Shown piece by piece: positions 22,591-34,540 of a stretch of DNA of 64,000 nucleotides. Made by a program: the position numbers and the translations under genes. Below the pieces are notes generated by a model. The model ran no database searches and had not been told where the DNA came from. It worked only from the letters and a program-made list of their open reading frames with translations. Origin of the DNA: Oscheius tipulae (lineage: Eukaryota > Nematoda > Chromadorea > Rhabditida > Rhabditidae); NCBI GenBank assembly GCA_037178975.1, contig JASJZH010000005.1, forward strand, positions 8,270,501 through 8,334,500, in the 5' to 3' direction. The stretch's first letter is position 1; every line of letters starts with the position of its first letter.

Positions 22591-25500
22591 ATGAGCAGCA
22601 GTGATGAAGCAGACGACTGGATGTCCAGCTTCGAGAACTTCTCCTCCTCGACAGAGACCATCTCCGAGCTTTCGAAATCCATTGATCTCGAGTTTTATCC
22701 TCCCGAAGCCAGGAAGAAGAGCCAGGTTGGTACTCTCATATCATGACATGAAATTTTTCTTAGGCCAGGTCGATACCACCACCTCTGAAACTGGTACCGG
22801 AATCCGAGAGCCGTGAGGAGTCTCTCGTTTTCGATGAGGACCGTGTCCCGACCCCAGCCTCACCATTTTTCTACGGACCCCGACATCAGCAGCAGAGGAG
22901 TAGTGATGACAGCTACTGCAGCACCGCCATGTCAGGTTCAGTGGCCTCTTTCCGGTGAGAGGATTCCGTTGGCCATAAAAATGGGATTTCAGAGCGCGAT
23001 TCTCTACTTTTTCCATTGACAACTCGTGCTTTGATCTGGGAGCCATGTCGGGCGAGAATTCTGCCGTTGGGACTCCAGTGGAAAAGGTAGCCTTTATGAG
23101 TTAGTACAAAATCGAAGCTGCGCAAAATTTTTACTGAATGGCGCAGTCGATAAGCGCTTTGACTACGGATCTAAAGGGGTCGAGTTCAGTTCCCCTGCCT
23201 CCCAAAAATGTTTATTTTTCGCTTTTTGGAAGTTTTCATTTGCTGTTTTGCTCAAAAGAGAGAAGACAAATGTTTCAGGTCGTTCCAAAAGACATGTACA
23301 GTTCCATCCTTCTGGAAAAGGTGGCCAAGTTGGAGAAAGATCTGACCGAACAGCGGAAAGATCTCGAAGAGAAGAAAAGCGAATTCTTCTTGGAGGACGG
23401 TGAACCACAATTATCAGCTGCTGCAGCAGTAGAAAACGTCACTTCCGGTCCAGTTGAGGGTGGTGTGGGCGCTGGGGAACAGCTGGTCGAGGAGGCTGCA
23501 ACAGTTGCCGAGAATGAACCATTCCCACGAGAAGAGGAGGAGAAGGAAAAGGAAGAAGAGATTCCCGAACAGATCTTCAGTGAGAGTAGTGACGATGAAA
23601 AGGAGAAAGGCGTCGTGGAGACACTTACCCTCTCCCCATCGCCACCTTCTCCCTTGGTTGTCCGACAACGAGGTGGTCGAATGTCCATTCGGGCGGTCAG
23701 AAAGACTAAGAGTGTTAGTGAAACAGATGTGAGTTCTTTTTTTTTGAGTTCGAGAGACAGAGAGACAGGGAGACAGACACATATGTTCCATTGCAGTTCT
23801 CTTTCTCAACTACCTCCAAAAAAGCACCTCCCAAGCTTGATCTCATAGTTGGTGGCCCTGGCGCGCCTCCACTACCACCGTCACCTCCTTGTACCGAGGA
23901 CTTTATCTTTCCCACCAAGAAGAAAATAGTCAAAGAGGACAAGGAGATTCGAAAGGTCCAGGCTGGCAAGCGACTCGGCAATGTACGAGTCATTGATGTG
24001 CTCAAAGTCAAGATTGTCTCCTTGAAGGGTATCAAGGGTAGGTTGAGAGTGAAGAAGATCAAATGTAAAATTCTTAGGACAGCCAAGTCGACCACTGTTT
24101 CTTCTCGCAAAGTTGGATCAGAAGGATATCTACAGCTCGGCCCCTATTTATCGAGAAACCTGGTAGGCACTCCCTGTGTACCTCAGTTCTTTAAAAGTTC
24201 GGTGCGGGCCCTGAAGCCTCAAATATTGTATGTCATCGCTGGATACCCGGAAACGAATTGCCAAAATTGACCTGGCGTGAAGAAACCCGACCTGTACCAC
24301 TCGGCTATAGAATGACTAACAAGAAATCACGGTTCGCTGCACACTGAAACGTCTATACTTGTGTCAGCGGGTCTTGTCACGAAAACTTTAAAGGACAGCG
24401 CGAGCCAGAGGTCAATTGGCCTTTTTTAACTCTAAGTCTTCAGTGAGCAGTTCGGAGAGTTCATCAAGTGGGAGGGTACCTTCCAGACTTTCCGAAATCT
24501 TCATCTCGTCGTTCTTGAAGGTAGATCCTACTCTTCTCGAAATTCTAAGAATCAGGTTCCCGAGCTCCGGGCAAATCTCCACGTCCTATTGGTCGAATAG
24601 CGGTGAGACGACGCGAGCTGGTCAATCGGTCAGGGGAAGAAATCAGCTTCCCGCTGAAAGTTGTCTCCAAGTTTCCTGACGTAAGGATTTTTATTTTTAT
24701 CGAACATTGGAAGTTTAGGTACAAGGCCAGATTTGTCTGGACCTTCGTCGAGACAGTACACATTTCTCATTGAGGTAGGTAGTACAGAAAGGGACGCTCA
24801 TTCTCGCGGTCATCTTCGTCATCCCACGCGCTTTGTTCTCGCCTAACAAAGGACGCAACACTTGCGGCTTACAGTTTTTTCTCACCACCGCGACCTCTGT
24901 TCTCACTACGTCTTCCAGGCCCCTAATCTGGGGAACAAACTCTTTCGTGTTATGACTGTTTGGAGGATTATTCATCACTGGCCGAGAGAGCAGAATGTCA
25001 AATTGTTGCACGTAACGGCCGACAGTTTTTATGGCGGCACCCAGTCACGCCCGTGCCATCTCGTCTCATGTTATTTTATAACGAGCCTCCATCGCTGTGA
25101 AGTTATCTCTGTACTTTGTGACAACATCCAGCTTGGGTATTCTCAGAGGATCGCAGGCAAACTCGCCCGCGTAGCTCAGTCGGTTAGCGCTCCACAAAAC
25201 AGCTTGTCGAGTTCGACTCCCGCGTGCAATACATCTTTATGAAAGCCTCAGAGCCACCTTCAGAAGAGGCTTTTATCACTAGTTGTACGGAATGCTTTTG
25301 GAATGTCGGTCTGTCACCAATCCAACCTGGCCAGATGGCGCGCCGTTTACAAATTAGACCCATCTTTGCCCCCCAGGTATCTGCAGCTGTTCTCCTTGCA
25401 AGGAGACCGGGCAGTAAAAGAGCAATGAGCCAGTCAGCCTCTGCAAACATTTTCCACCACACGTCATTTTCTGCCCGGTCCGTACTTCCGAGTGATTTTA

Positions 25501-28500
25501 TTATACCCAAAGTTTCGAAATTACACTGTCCCCATAGTTCAAGTGTTTACACAGGACAGTTGCTGGGGGCCCCCTTGATCAGACTGAAAATGATGTGTTC
25601 TCGATTCTCTGCTGCTCGAACGAGCGACAGATAAGACGCTGCGCTTCCGGTCCCATTGTGCCTTTTCCTCCCAACTCTCCCGCGTTCTTTTCGCCTATCA
25701 AAAAGGCCTAAGTTTTTTATTCTCGAGCCAGAGAGAGAGAGAGAGAGAGAGCATCTGCGTCTTTAACTGATTAAGCTCCAGCGCAACTCTTTCTGTCTTG
25801 GCCTCGGATCCACTTATCAACGATTGTATGTAAAATCGATACAGTGGGGGATATTCTTAGGCACTTGTTGAACAGCTGGACTGTTCTCCTTCTTACTTTC
25901 TACCGTTCAGTTTTTGTTGTGTGGGTGGTAGACCCTCTCTCTCTCCCAGACTGTTTGCGCTTCGTTTCCAATCCTCCTTCACAATGCTCACTCTGCCTTT
26001 ACTCGTGTTTCTTTCTCTCTTGTACAGTACTCTACCCCTTATTGGTATCATTCCCGCTGCCGTCCAACTGCCAATTTGACTCTCGTCCTCGGCCCCTCTC
26101 GGATAATCCTCGGTCGAGACGAGTGTCTCTTATTGTCTTTCTGTCTCTCTGTCTCTGTTCTCTATCTCTCCAGCACATTTTTCGAACTGAGTGCGGTCAA
26201 TAGTTAGCCTGCTTGTTACGCAACTAAGAAGAATACAGTCACGCGCTAATGAGATTTCGTAAACTCTCCCCCTCTCTCCCCATTCCCACACCCTCCTCGA
26301 CCATTTATAAAACAGAATCTGACCAATCAACAAAGGTGGGAACGGGGCTCCTTCGATCCTTTGTCTAATGACCCGCCACTCTCCCACGCACCTTCCTGTT
26401 TCTCTTTTTAGAATCAGCATTTTTCAGAGTGGTCGACTATTCGGGTCTGACTCTTCGCGAGCCGACAGAACTCTCGCTCGTTGTGGAAAATCCCGCAATC
26501 AAGGTTTGTCTCCTAGTCTAATTGTTGTCTTCTTTGACCATTATCTCACTGCAGCTGAGCCACTTTTTGTCCTCTCCCTCTCCGAACCCTTGACTAGTGC
26601 TTATAGGAGTCTACTCGCAAACTGCGCATCCACGCCGGTCGCTTCAGTGAGGAATGGCTCGACATTCCGTGTGACCCGGGCCCACTCCAGCTCAAAATGA
26701 CCCTTTGGCAGGAGTTCCTCCGCGGTCTCAACAATGTCTTCCATGGTCAAGTCAGGTAAACTTTTACTTAGGCGATAGAGTGACATAGAGACCAACAGAC
26801 AGAGCAAAGACAACCAAACATACTCCTTCAGGGTTGACGTGGATGAGCGATGGTCCAACGGTCCCTCGAAATGGTTTTATCTCCGTCCGAGGCATTCGGA
26901 TCAACCGGAAGAGACCGAAAAGGAGAATGTGTCGAAGGCGAAAGACCAGCTCGGGGAAGTTCGTCTTTGGATGAGTTACACAGCAGACCATGTCCTCAAT
27001 GCCGAGCATTATAAGTGAGTTTGATGGTCTGAACATGTGTTCGGGACTGGGGGGAAAGAGGACACGTTGCAGCTCGAGTTTCCGACTTTCCAAAGACATT
27101 CTATAGAGTTCAGCCTGGGCGTCACAAGGTGGGAAGCCATTCCTCTCTCTCCGCTTCCCCATTCTAATTTTACTGCAATCTTGAATCAGAATTATTACAA
27201 TTTGAATTTCCTTCAAAGTATTTCCGGCTTTATGTCTTCCTGCCTCTGGCTCGTCGTCTCTCTGTCTCTCTGTCTCTCTTTCTATCTGTTTCTTTGTCTC
27301 TGTCTCTCTTTGTCTTATCTTCGGACATCCAGCCTCTTTGTCTCTCTCCCTTCCGGCCAGTGTGGTCAGCTGTGTAGGCGTCTCCCTCCCCCATCCCAAA
27401 ATAGGCTAATTTGTTCCAATCCTCAGTCCATATTCAGCCCTATAATTGCAGAGGGTTGTTGTCCTTCCTCCCACCATTAAAAAGACATAAAGGGGGCCTC
27501 CTCCTCCCCCCGGAAACTCTTCAAGGTCGCTTTTCCGGTGCGGCCACGCCTCCTCTTTTCCGCCTCGAGGCGTCAAGTGGGCTTTCTTTTCAAAAAAGAT
27601 TGTTTTCTGTCTGGTGGCCCACCCTCACATGTGTTCTTTTTGACAAAGCTATTCCTCTAAAAGTAAACAGCTGTCTGCCCCAATGCACTCTCTTTAACAC
27701 ATCCCCACCCTCACTCTTTTTCTTTTCAGACCCCTGATGGATGCTCTCGCCGAATCATTAACAGCCGAGCCCTTTTCGGCCTCTCTCATCTCTGTGCTCG
27801 AGAATCTGCCCAAGGTTGCCGAAATCCAGTAGTTCTCTATTGACAAGTTCAGATTCAAGTTGATCTCAGTGTTCTGTCGCGTCCTCTCGTACAAACTCTC
27901 GCCTACACACGCCATCTCAGACCCCTTCTCATCTCCCTGTACAATACTGACCTCGACCGATGTCAGGACATGAACACCCTGTTCCGCAGCCAAACACTGG
28001 CCAGTAAAATGCTTTACGAGCTGCTGAAACTCTACGGACACAACTACCTCCTGATTACAATGAAGCCCATTATTGACAGGGTGAGTACATCTTTTTGAAT
28101 TAGTCTAATACTGTGGGGTTTGTGGGTGGAATGACACCTCTTTGACAAAAAGCTAGTTAGTAATCCTTCACTTTTTCAGATCTACAAAGAGAACAAGACG
28201 TGCGAAATTGATCCGGCACGTCTGGGGCCGAATGAGACTTTGGAAAAGAACATGGTGAGTCTCCCCTACTCGATCTCTTTCAATAGGTAAATAGCCACGA
28301 GGTGTTTGACGCAGCGGATGTTTTCTGTTTGTTTTGAGGGGGCGCGTCTCGAGTCAAGCGAACCGTCGGAGGGTTTCCTCCTCTCCGAGCGCGCGAAGAA
28401 CGCTAATTAGCCGAGGCGCGGGGGGTAGGTGGGCGTCGGTGGCGGCAGAGTCTTTCGTGTGAATTATTCCAAAGCTCTGATCAGCCGGAAACATGCGTCA

Positions 28501-29952
28501 ATTTGGTCATGAATAGGCTGCGGAGGTGGATGAGGAGAAAAACAATCCGTTACAGAATTCTCTTCTCGGCTACTTTAGTCAGATGTTTGGCCGACTTGTT
28601 GAATCGGCTACCAGATGTCCCGAAGCCATTAGACTCATTCTTAACGATCTCAGACGAGTAGTGGCGGAGAGGACAGGACGACTCGATGTCGAGAGATTAG
28701 CACTTTCCTCCTTTGTCATTATGCGCTTCTTCGCAGCTTCCTTGTTGTCTCCCAAGCTCTTTGGACTGAAGAATAGCAATCCAGTAAGTGTTTAGAAGGG
28801 AGTACGAGATATAGAGAGAAAAAGAGACAGAGAGACAGAGCAACAGAGTGAGAAGGAGAGACAAAGAGATAGAGAGACACAGACAAAGATCGACAAAAAG
28901 ACAGAGAGGCAGAGATTTCAACAATGATTTAACAACATTCTCTCAGGAACCTCGAGTGGCCAGAACCCTCGTACTCTTGTCCAAGATGCTCCAACGGCTT
29001 GCCAACTGTTGCGTAGCAGATCAGCCACTAAACACAAAAGAACCGTGGCTGACCGAAGTTCTGACGAGGGTGACCGATGATGCTCACAAATCTGCTATGG
29101 TTCGTTTCCTCGATAGGATATCTCTACACGTTTCGGACCCCTCTCTGAGTACAGAAAGTGCGTTTCTTGATCTTCTGGCCTGATTCTCATCTTTAGGTAT
29201 TGCTGTTCTGAAAGAAGGATACCTTCTGGAGACCAGGAGCAGACAGAGACCCTCCTGGCGGAAACGCCTGCATCAGAAGAAGCGCTATGTCATTCTAACA
29301 GAGACTGAGATTCTCTGGCAGAAGAGTCATCGGGGAGAGTACAGTCCCAAGGGGGTCATAGCACTCCATGAGATCACCCAGCTCTCTATAGAGAATAAGA
29401 ACATCGTAGTGATCAAGACCGAGAAGGAGGAAATGGCCTTCGAGTCGACTGCAGCCTTGGAATCAAACGAGTGGCTCGCGACGATAGAGCGGCAGAGAAA
29501 CCGGGCCAAGAAGCAGCAATCCTCGAAGAATGATCTCCATGACCTTATTGACAATGATCTTGAGCGGGAGATGGAAGCTATCCACCTCATTTTGGTCGAG
29601 AATCTCGATCTGCTGAACCAATGGAAGACGTGTCTGGACTCGGGCAAGCCAGCAGTCGAAGGAGCTCGTCCTTTGCCTGTCAGTCTGGACGGGAGTCTGC
29701 TGGAAGACAAGCTTCGACAGGCGCATCGAACAGCCCTCCTGGACACCCTGAACAACATTATTAAGATCACCTACGCCATCGAGACTGTCCATTGCAATGC
29801 CATCGAAAAGTTTCATAAGACGGTAAGAGAGTCGGGTGACAGAGGAAAAATGAGAAGTTCAGATGCAGAAAGAATGCGGGAGCGGCTCGAAAGAAAGCCC
29901 GATCGGAGACGATGGCTACCTCTTGCTCAAACGGCAGCTTCACTTACGATGA
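22591..29952 (+). CDS. Ras GTPase-activating protein, C2-RasGAP-PH, RASA2/RASA3 (GAP1) class
   Basis: Exons 22591-22725, 22764-22954, 22993-23086, 23279-23728, 23797-24037, 24078-24162, 24444-24520, 24556-24680 and 24731-24774 join in phase. So do 26412-26503, 26607-26755, 26832-27014, 27730-27814, 27853-28080, 28180-28254, 28517-28783, 28947-29157, 29197-29822 and 29869-29952. At least one exon between 24775 and 26411 (start of the second C2) is unresolved. The product switches off Ras at the membrane. A long acidic N-terminus with a coiled segment precedes C2A (GRIAVRRREL) and C2B (RLWMSYTADHVLNAEHY). The RasGAP domain has the arginine-finger region NTLFRSQTLASK and VIMRFFAASLLSPKLFG. The PH domain follows IAVLKEGYLLE, and the end SGSKESPIGDDGY matches the family. 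No Btk-type zinc motif follows the PH domain. TTTCCAG 13 nt before the ATG may be a trans-splice site. Confidence 0.9.
23139..23203 (+). repeat. tRNA-like element (SINE-like)
   Basis: TGGCGCAGTCGATAAGCGC (A-box-like) and GAGTTCAGTTCCCC (B-box-like) are followed by a T-rich tail starting AAAAATGTTTATTTTT. It sits in sense in an intron of the RasGAP gene. Confidence 0.55.
25164..25228 (+). repeat. tRNA-like element (SINE-like)
   Basis: GCCCGCGTAGCTCAGTCGG followed by TTAGCGC looks like the 5' half of a tRNA-Lys-type gene, and GAGTTCGACTCCC is a good B box. The middle is too short for a full anticodon and variable arm, so it is a deleted tRNA-like copy. It lies in the unresolved intron of the RasGAP gene. 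Confidence 0.55.
28800..28917 (+). repeat. GACAGA simple-sequence tract
   Basis: A degenerate (GACAGA/GAGA)n tract in a RasGAP intron. Similar tracts are at 3975-4215 and 33975-34155. Complementary TCTGTC tracts are at 27253-27330, 32965-33015 and 38100-38220. Confidence 0.8.
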
Positions 29953-31251
29953 CAGACTTACGGTTACCAGAACTTATATCTCGAGCATATCATCCACAGA
30001 CCACGGTGCTGACCTCTTTCCAAAAACAAGACTTTTTTTGTGATTTAATGTGATCAGTGACGACGATAAACGTTTTCTTTGCTGGTTTCGGTTGTCAGAA
30101 TGTGAGTACTAAAGACAATGAGACAGTGGGTTGGGTATGCGAGACTTTTGAGTCACTTTACGATTCCCGTATCTTTACTACAGAACAGTCCTTCCTCCAA
30201 GAATGAGTTAAGGGTAGTGGAGAGAAAAATAGCATGCGTGCTTTACAGAAACACGATTAAGCTAAGTGACCGCGTCATTGAAAGGTACAAAAGAAGTTGA
30301 CAGACTAAAATAGACAGTAGGAAGTGCAGGGTATATTGCAGAGTATTAGTGGATGAGATCGCTGATGTGAGCGATTTGCTTGTTTGCCTGTTCTGTGCTC
30401 TTGTCGATGATGTTTTTTCTCACCACGAACCAGGCCGAACTTGGGTGTTTGTTACGTCAACTTCTGGTCCTTCTTCTGTAGTATCTTCTTGATGACGAAC
30501 CAGTAGACGAGGAAGCGTACCAGTCCGAGCAGCACGAGCTTCAGACGTTTTTCACAGGCGATTCCGACGGTTTTTCAGTAGATGGGCCTCTGGTGGATCC
30601 CGATTCAAAAGCCAGGCTGCTGGCCTCTTCTCTACTGTCCAGCACCGGACGAATTTGTTGTTGATACAGACACCCAAGCTGGACCAAGGAAACGGCAGAA
30701 CCCGGGAACTATAAAAGCCTGGAAATTCTGATTATCAAGACAGTGAATAAACCCAAATTGGTTCTATTTGGTGCGTAGACAGTACTGGAGCTATCGTGAG
30801 AATCCAGAAGGTAAAATTGAAAAATCTTCTCGCATAAGCACAAAGATCACTTAGCATATGACCGGTCGAGTTTTGACTGAAAAATTGATCTTGTATGTGA
30901 ACTGTCGCCGTTGCATACCTGTTCATGTCCTACTGCGCTTTGATATTTTACCCAGGCCACCTTGTCCTGGTGACCCTCATTTCTCACTTTGCATTTGTTT
31001 TGTCCTCGCCTGCCTCACATCTTCGAGAGAAACTTCCAAAAAAATGGTTTGCTTTCTCTCTTCGTTTGATCTTCCAGATTAGAGCTCGTATCCAATCAAG
31101 CTCACCTTGTCGAATAATACTGGGCACAATACGCAATCTCATATTTTATATAATATTTTCGCACTGACGACCCTTTCACTACGGTCGATTTGGTACAGCT
31201 TTCACACATCTCTTTATTTATCACCTAGCTACAGGGCTTATACTTTTTGCT
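29953..31251. other. Intergenic stretch with one exon-like open segment
   Basis: Between the RasGAP and FAM8A1 genes, a segment at 30482-30664 follows a good acceptor (TTCTTCTGTAG). It stays open for 61 codons with natural-looking composition (YLLDDEPVDEEAYQSEQ, TFFTGDSDGFSVDGPL). The opposite strand is also open with a hydrophobic run. I could not place it in any gene. Confidence 0.3.
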
Positions 31252-34200
31252 ATGACAGCCCAGAGGGATTCTTCCTCTCTTCGACGGAGGTTTGATTCTT
31301 GTCTTGACTTATTCAATTCCACAGGTTCTGCTATCTCCCGCCTCAGACAAAACACGACTATGGGTCAGCTGAGAGGTATTGCGAGGCTGTGAGGAGCTCT
31401 GTAAGTTTGTGCATGAAAATTTAAAAAAGTCTGTTTCCGATTTCCCAACATCAGACAGCGAGGAACTTTTATAAACAGGCTCAGAGTGAGTATCAGGTAA
31501 TTCCAGAATAGATTTTGACCTAATTAGTTTGTAGGACACGGTCCTGCGACAGAGAGTCAGTCAAGTACAGGCCTTCACCGTTCAGAATGGAGGAGTTCCG
31601 AACATCCACATTCAGATTGTAAGAATTAAAGACAGTTAGACAGCGAGATAGTGAGAAGGTGAGATGGAGAGACGAGAGAAACATAGAGATCGAAATAAAT
31701 TTCTTTTTCAGAACCGAGTGGCGGGAGGAGCGTATATCCAAGTACCGAATGCAACCAGGATAGTGACTGGGAACTACAGGTCGGTATCTATTTGTTTTTT
31801 GTATTTTCTTCTAATTTCTAGACCAGCCTCGTTCATCAAGCGAATACTCGCCGAGATGATTGACTTCGTCATCTTCTTCTGTTTCAAGCTCTTCATCGTG
31901 TGGCTATGTATAGAACAATTTGAATTAATGTAAGTTGGAAATTTTCTATGCTCTGTTTACACAAAACAAAAGTACCCCTCGGGCCAGGCTGGCTCATCCG
32001 TACCTTCGGGATAACTGGAGAACCTCTCATCCTCTAAACATTCGGCCTTTTGATGGCCCGTACGATCCCGACAGCTTTGAAAATTTCTGACAGAGACGGT
32101 ACGGGGTTAGAAGTACCCAGGATGTTGAGAGCAAACGGATATACAGTCACAGCCCGAAGTGCCGATAATCGATCCAAATTCTTTTCAGTGATCTCGACGA
32201 GTTTGAGAGCCTGTTAGGAAACCAGGCCGATCTGCAGTCACTGATAGACGTGACCCAGAGTCTCTTCCCCTATGAACTTTTATCCAAAATCTTCGTAACG
32301 CTGTTGGAGGTGAGCCTGTAGTTCAGATTTTCTAGTCATATAGTGCGGTACAAAATTATAGGGCCACCCAGTTTTTTTTTTGTATTCCGGCGCGGGATGG
32401 CGTTTTGAGGTTTTGGGAGTAGCATCAGCGGATTCGGCGGCTTTCAAAACCCCTGGCTAGGTATGCTTCAGCAATTCAGATGTTTTTTAAGATCAGGCGG
32501 GCACTTTTACTAAAAGAATTGCAGAAGCCTTGGTGCAAAAATATAGGGTCACTAGACAGGAATAATGCTTTTAAAAACCTTTACACGTCACAACTTGTCT
32601 TCAAGATGTCGGGCTCTTGAACAGGAAGATCACCGAAAAGCTAGGTCGAAACAACACAATCCCGGAACCTATGAAACTGCCCTACACACTGGACGGCCTA
32701 GTGAATTCTCGGTGCGAGACGAGAGACGAGTCGCCAAACATGTATCCAACCAAGTTGTCAGTTGTCGTCAGGTCATCACTGAGCTGAATCTTTCGGTGTC
32801 CAAATGGACCATCCTTCGCTCCATCGCACGTAATCCGAATCTAAAGCAACAACGCCATCCAACGCCTGAATGCACAAAAATAACTGGGTGGCCCTAGAAT
32901 TTTGCACCGCACTGTAGATACTGTGCACTAACTCTTACATATGAGTGTTGATGACAGAGTCACTCCCTGTCTCTGTCTCTCTGTCTCTCTGTATGTCTGT
33001 CTCTATCTCTTCGTCTCACTGTCGCTGTTCGCAAAGAAAAGACTCACAGGAGAAATTTTATTGCATGGAAGCGTCTAGAAGGCATTGGTCATGTCGATCA
33101 CGAGGCAGAGTTTTCTGTGATGGAGCTCCATCTCTTGGAGGGTCTTCGTCAGCATCTGCTCGGTCGTCAGCTTGATGAGAGGCGCGTTCTTGGTCACGGG
33201 ACAGACGAAGATGTCAGTCTTGGAGTGTCTCCAGTTGGGCAGCCTGTCCAGCAGCTCGTCGACGACATCTTGAAGCAGAGTTGTGGCTTGTGACTCTCCC
33301 CAGACTTCCTCCTTCTTCACCTTTCCATCCGTACCCTTGTGGAAGACGATGGCTCTAGTGTGGATGAACTCGAAGGTCCTCGGAACAGACCACTGTCCAT
33401 CTGTCCTCTGGGCCAGTGTCATAACGTGCTCCGGCTCCTCTTGTTCAGCTCCACTGCACGACTCTTCTTTGTCCTCCTCCCACGAGATCGTGTACGTGTA
33501 GCGCGTCTTCTGCTCGCTGATCTTCTTCCCGGTCAAGTTCACTCCCAGAAGACTTGGCTTCAGATTGACCAAGTAGGGCGGGATGAAGTCGTTCTCGTTT
33601 GCTCCCGAACTGGGCTCATTGTCTGGGTAGAATGGACCAGGAACTTACAGTGAAGCCATCGAGCGGACGTCTGAAACAAACAAACTCTTGGTAGCTCGGG
33701 TTGAAACTTTTTTATTGATTCCGAACAAAACTAAACTTTAAAATTGCTTTCAGGCATATTGCATTAGCTTTCGGTTCCTCCCAGGATTTCCACTAGGAGC
33801 TACTCCTGGAAAGGTTTGATTTTTTCTTATGAGACAAGAGACAAGCTCAGATACTGATTGGTATCCGAGTTATTTCGGCAACGACTACCGCTCCAACGAA
33901 TGGAATCCCTGGACAGATTACTGTCACAGGGTATGAGAGAGTCCCCTTCAAGAAGTAATTTCTTTTTCTATTACCAATCAAAGACGGTGATAGATAGACA
34001 GAAAGGCAGAGACACAGAAACACAGAAAGACAGAGGGCAGAGAGACAGAAAGACAGGAAGACAGAGAAACAGAGAGATGGAGAGATAGAAAGATAGGGAG
34101 ACAGAGAGGCAGAGAGATAGAGAGCAGAGAGACAAAGAGATAGAGAGACATAGACAGTTTTTCAGTGCTCTCCTTCGCTCCCTGGTCAAGAATCTCTTCA

Positions 34201-34301
34201 TCAACAGTCTTCTCCCCCTGAGTACGGTGGCTTTCGCCTTCCGCGAAAATCGATCGGCCTACGATCTTATGGCTAAAACTATAGTTGTGGAGGCTCACTG
34301 A
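31252..34301 (+). CDS. FAM8A1: FAM8A1 homologue, RDD-family membrane protein
   Basis: Ten exons join in phase to 270 residues: 31252-31289, 31325-31400, 31455-31496, 31535-31618, 31712-31779, 31822-31929, 32189-32309, 33754-33813, 33851-33930, 34166-34301. The N-terminus has YGSAERYCEAVRSS. The RDD region starts PASFIKRILAEMIDFVIFF (first membrane segment). It continues with the GATPGK turn and GIRVISA, then ends with a third hydrophobic segment and FRENRSAYDLMAKTIVVEA, the conserved FAM8A1 end. In mammals FAM8A1 is an ER protein that works with the HRD1 ubiquitin ligase in ER-associated degradation; that role is by homology. The 1.4-kb intron between exons 7 and 8 holds a Tc1-derived element and an antisense gene. 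AATAAA lies near 34377. The next gene starts 240 bp after the stop. Confidence 0.85.
32341..32914. mobile_element. Non-autonomous Tc1/mariner element
   Basis: Terminal inverted repeats of 33 bp (32341-32373 and 32882-32914, three mismatches) are flanked by TA on both sides, the target duplication of Tc1/mariner elements. Length is 574 bp. The interior keeps only the 5' part of a transposase gene. It lies in a FAM8A1 intron. Confidence 0.88.
32565..32897 (+). pseudogene. Tc1-type transposase remnant (DNA-binding domain only)
   Basis: The 110-codon frame holds a Tc1-like helix-turn-helix region: GRPSEFSVRDERRVAKHV, ITELNLSVSKWTILRSI, then an arginine-poor end running straight into the right terminal repeat. 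The catalytic DDE/D region is absent, so the frame cannot encode an active transposase. Confidence 0.75.
33075..33660 (-). CDS. Uncharacterised protein nested in FAM8A1 intron
   Basis: Two exons, 33660-33650 (11 nt, ATG GCT TCA CT) and 33609-33075, join in phase to 181 residues. A strong acceptor (TTTGTTTGTTTCAG) lies 11 nt before the ATG, as for a spliced-leader site. The alternative acceptor at 33630 would fit only if the first exon were read in another frame. The product is soluble and acidic with no membrane segment. Recognisable stretches are KTRYTYTISWEED, RTFEFIHTRAIVFHKG and a C-terminal helix-rich part ending CLVIDMTNAF. AATAAA follows the stop at about 33055. It is transcribed opposite to its host gene. 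I do not recognise the family. Confidence 0.55.
33975..34155 (+). repeat. GACAGA simple-sequence tract
   Basis: A degenerate GACAGA/GATAGA tract fills most of the last FAM8A1 intron and ends directly before the acceptor TTTTTCAG. Confidence 0.85.
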
Positions 34302-34540
34302 ATTCTATGGTCATCCATTGTAAATAGCGTCTAACTTATTTTCTTTCTCTCCTAGTCTGAATGGGTATACTTGCTGGAATAAATCCTTTAAATATCTTTG
34401 GTCAGAGAGACATAGAGACAGAGTGACACGACCTTCTAATTGTAGTAGTTTTCAATCACCCGCGCGTTCTCTGTACCCTCTCCAGCCTCGCCTTATCATT
34501 GATTTGTCGTGTCCCCATATTCTTCCCCCTATTGCCCAAA

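Noticed and set aside
25224-25634. 136-codon plus frame inside the RasGAP gene
   Set aside because: No family resemblance, overlaps an equally open minus frame, and does not join the C2 exons in phase.
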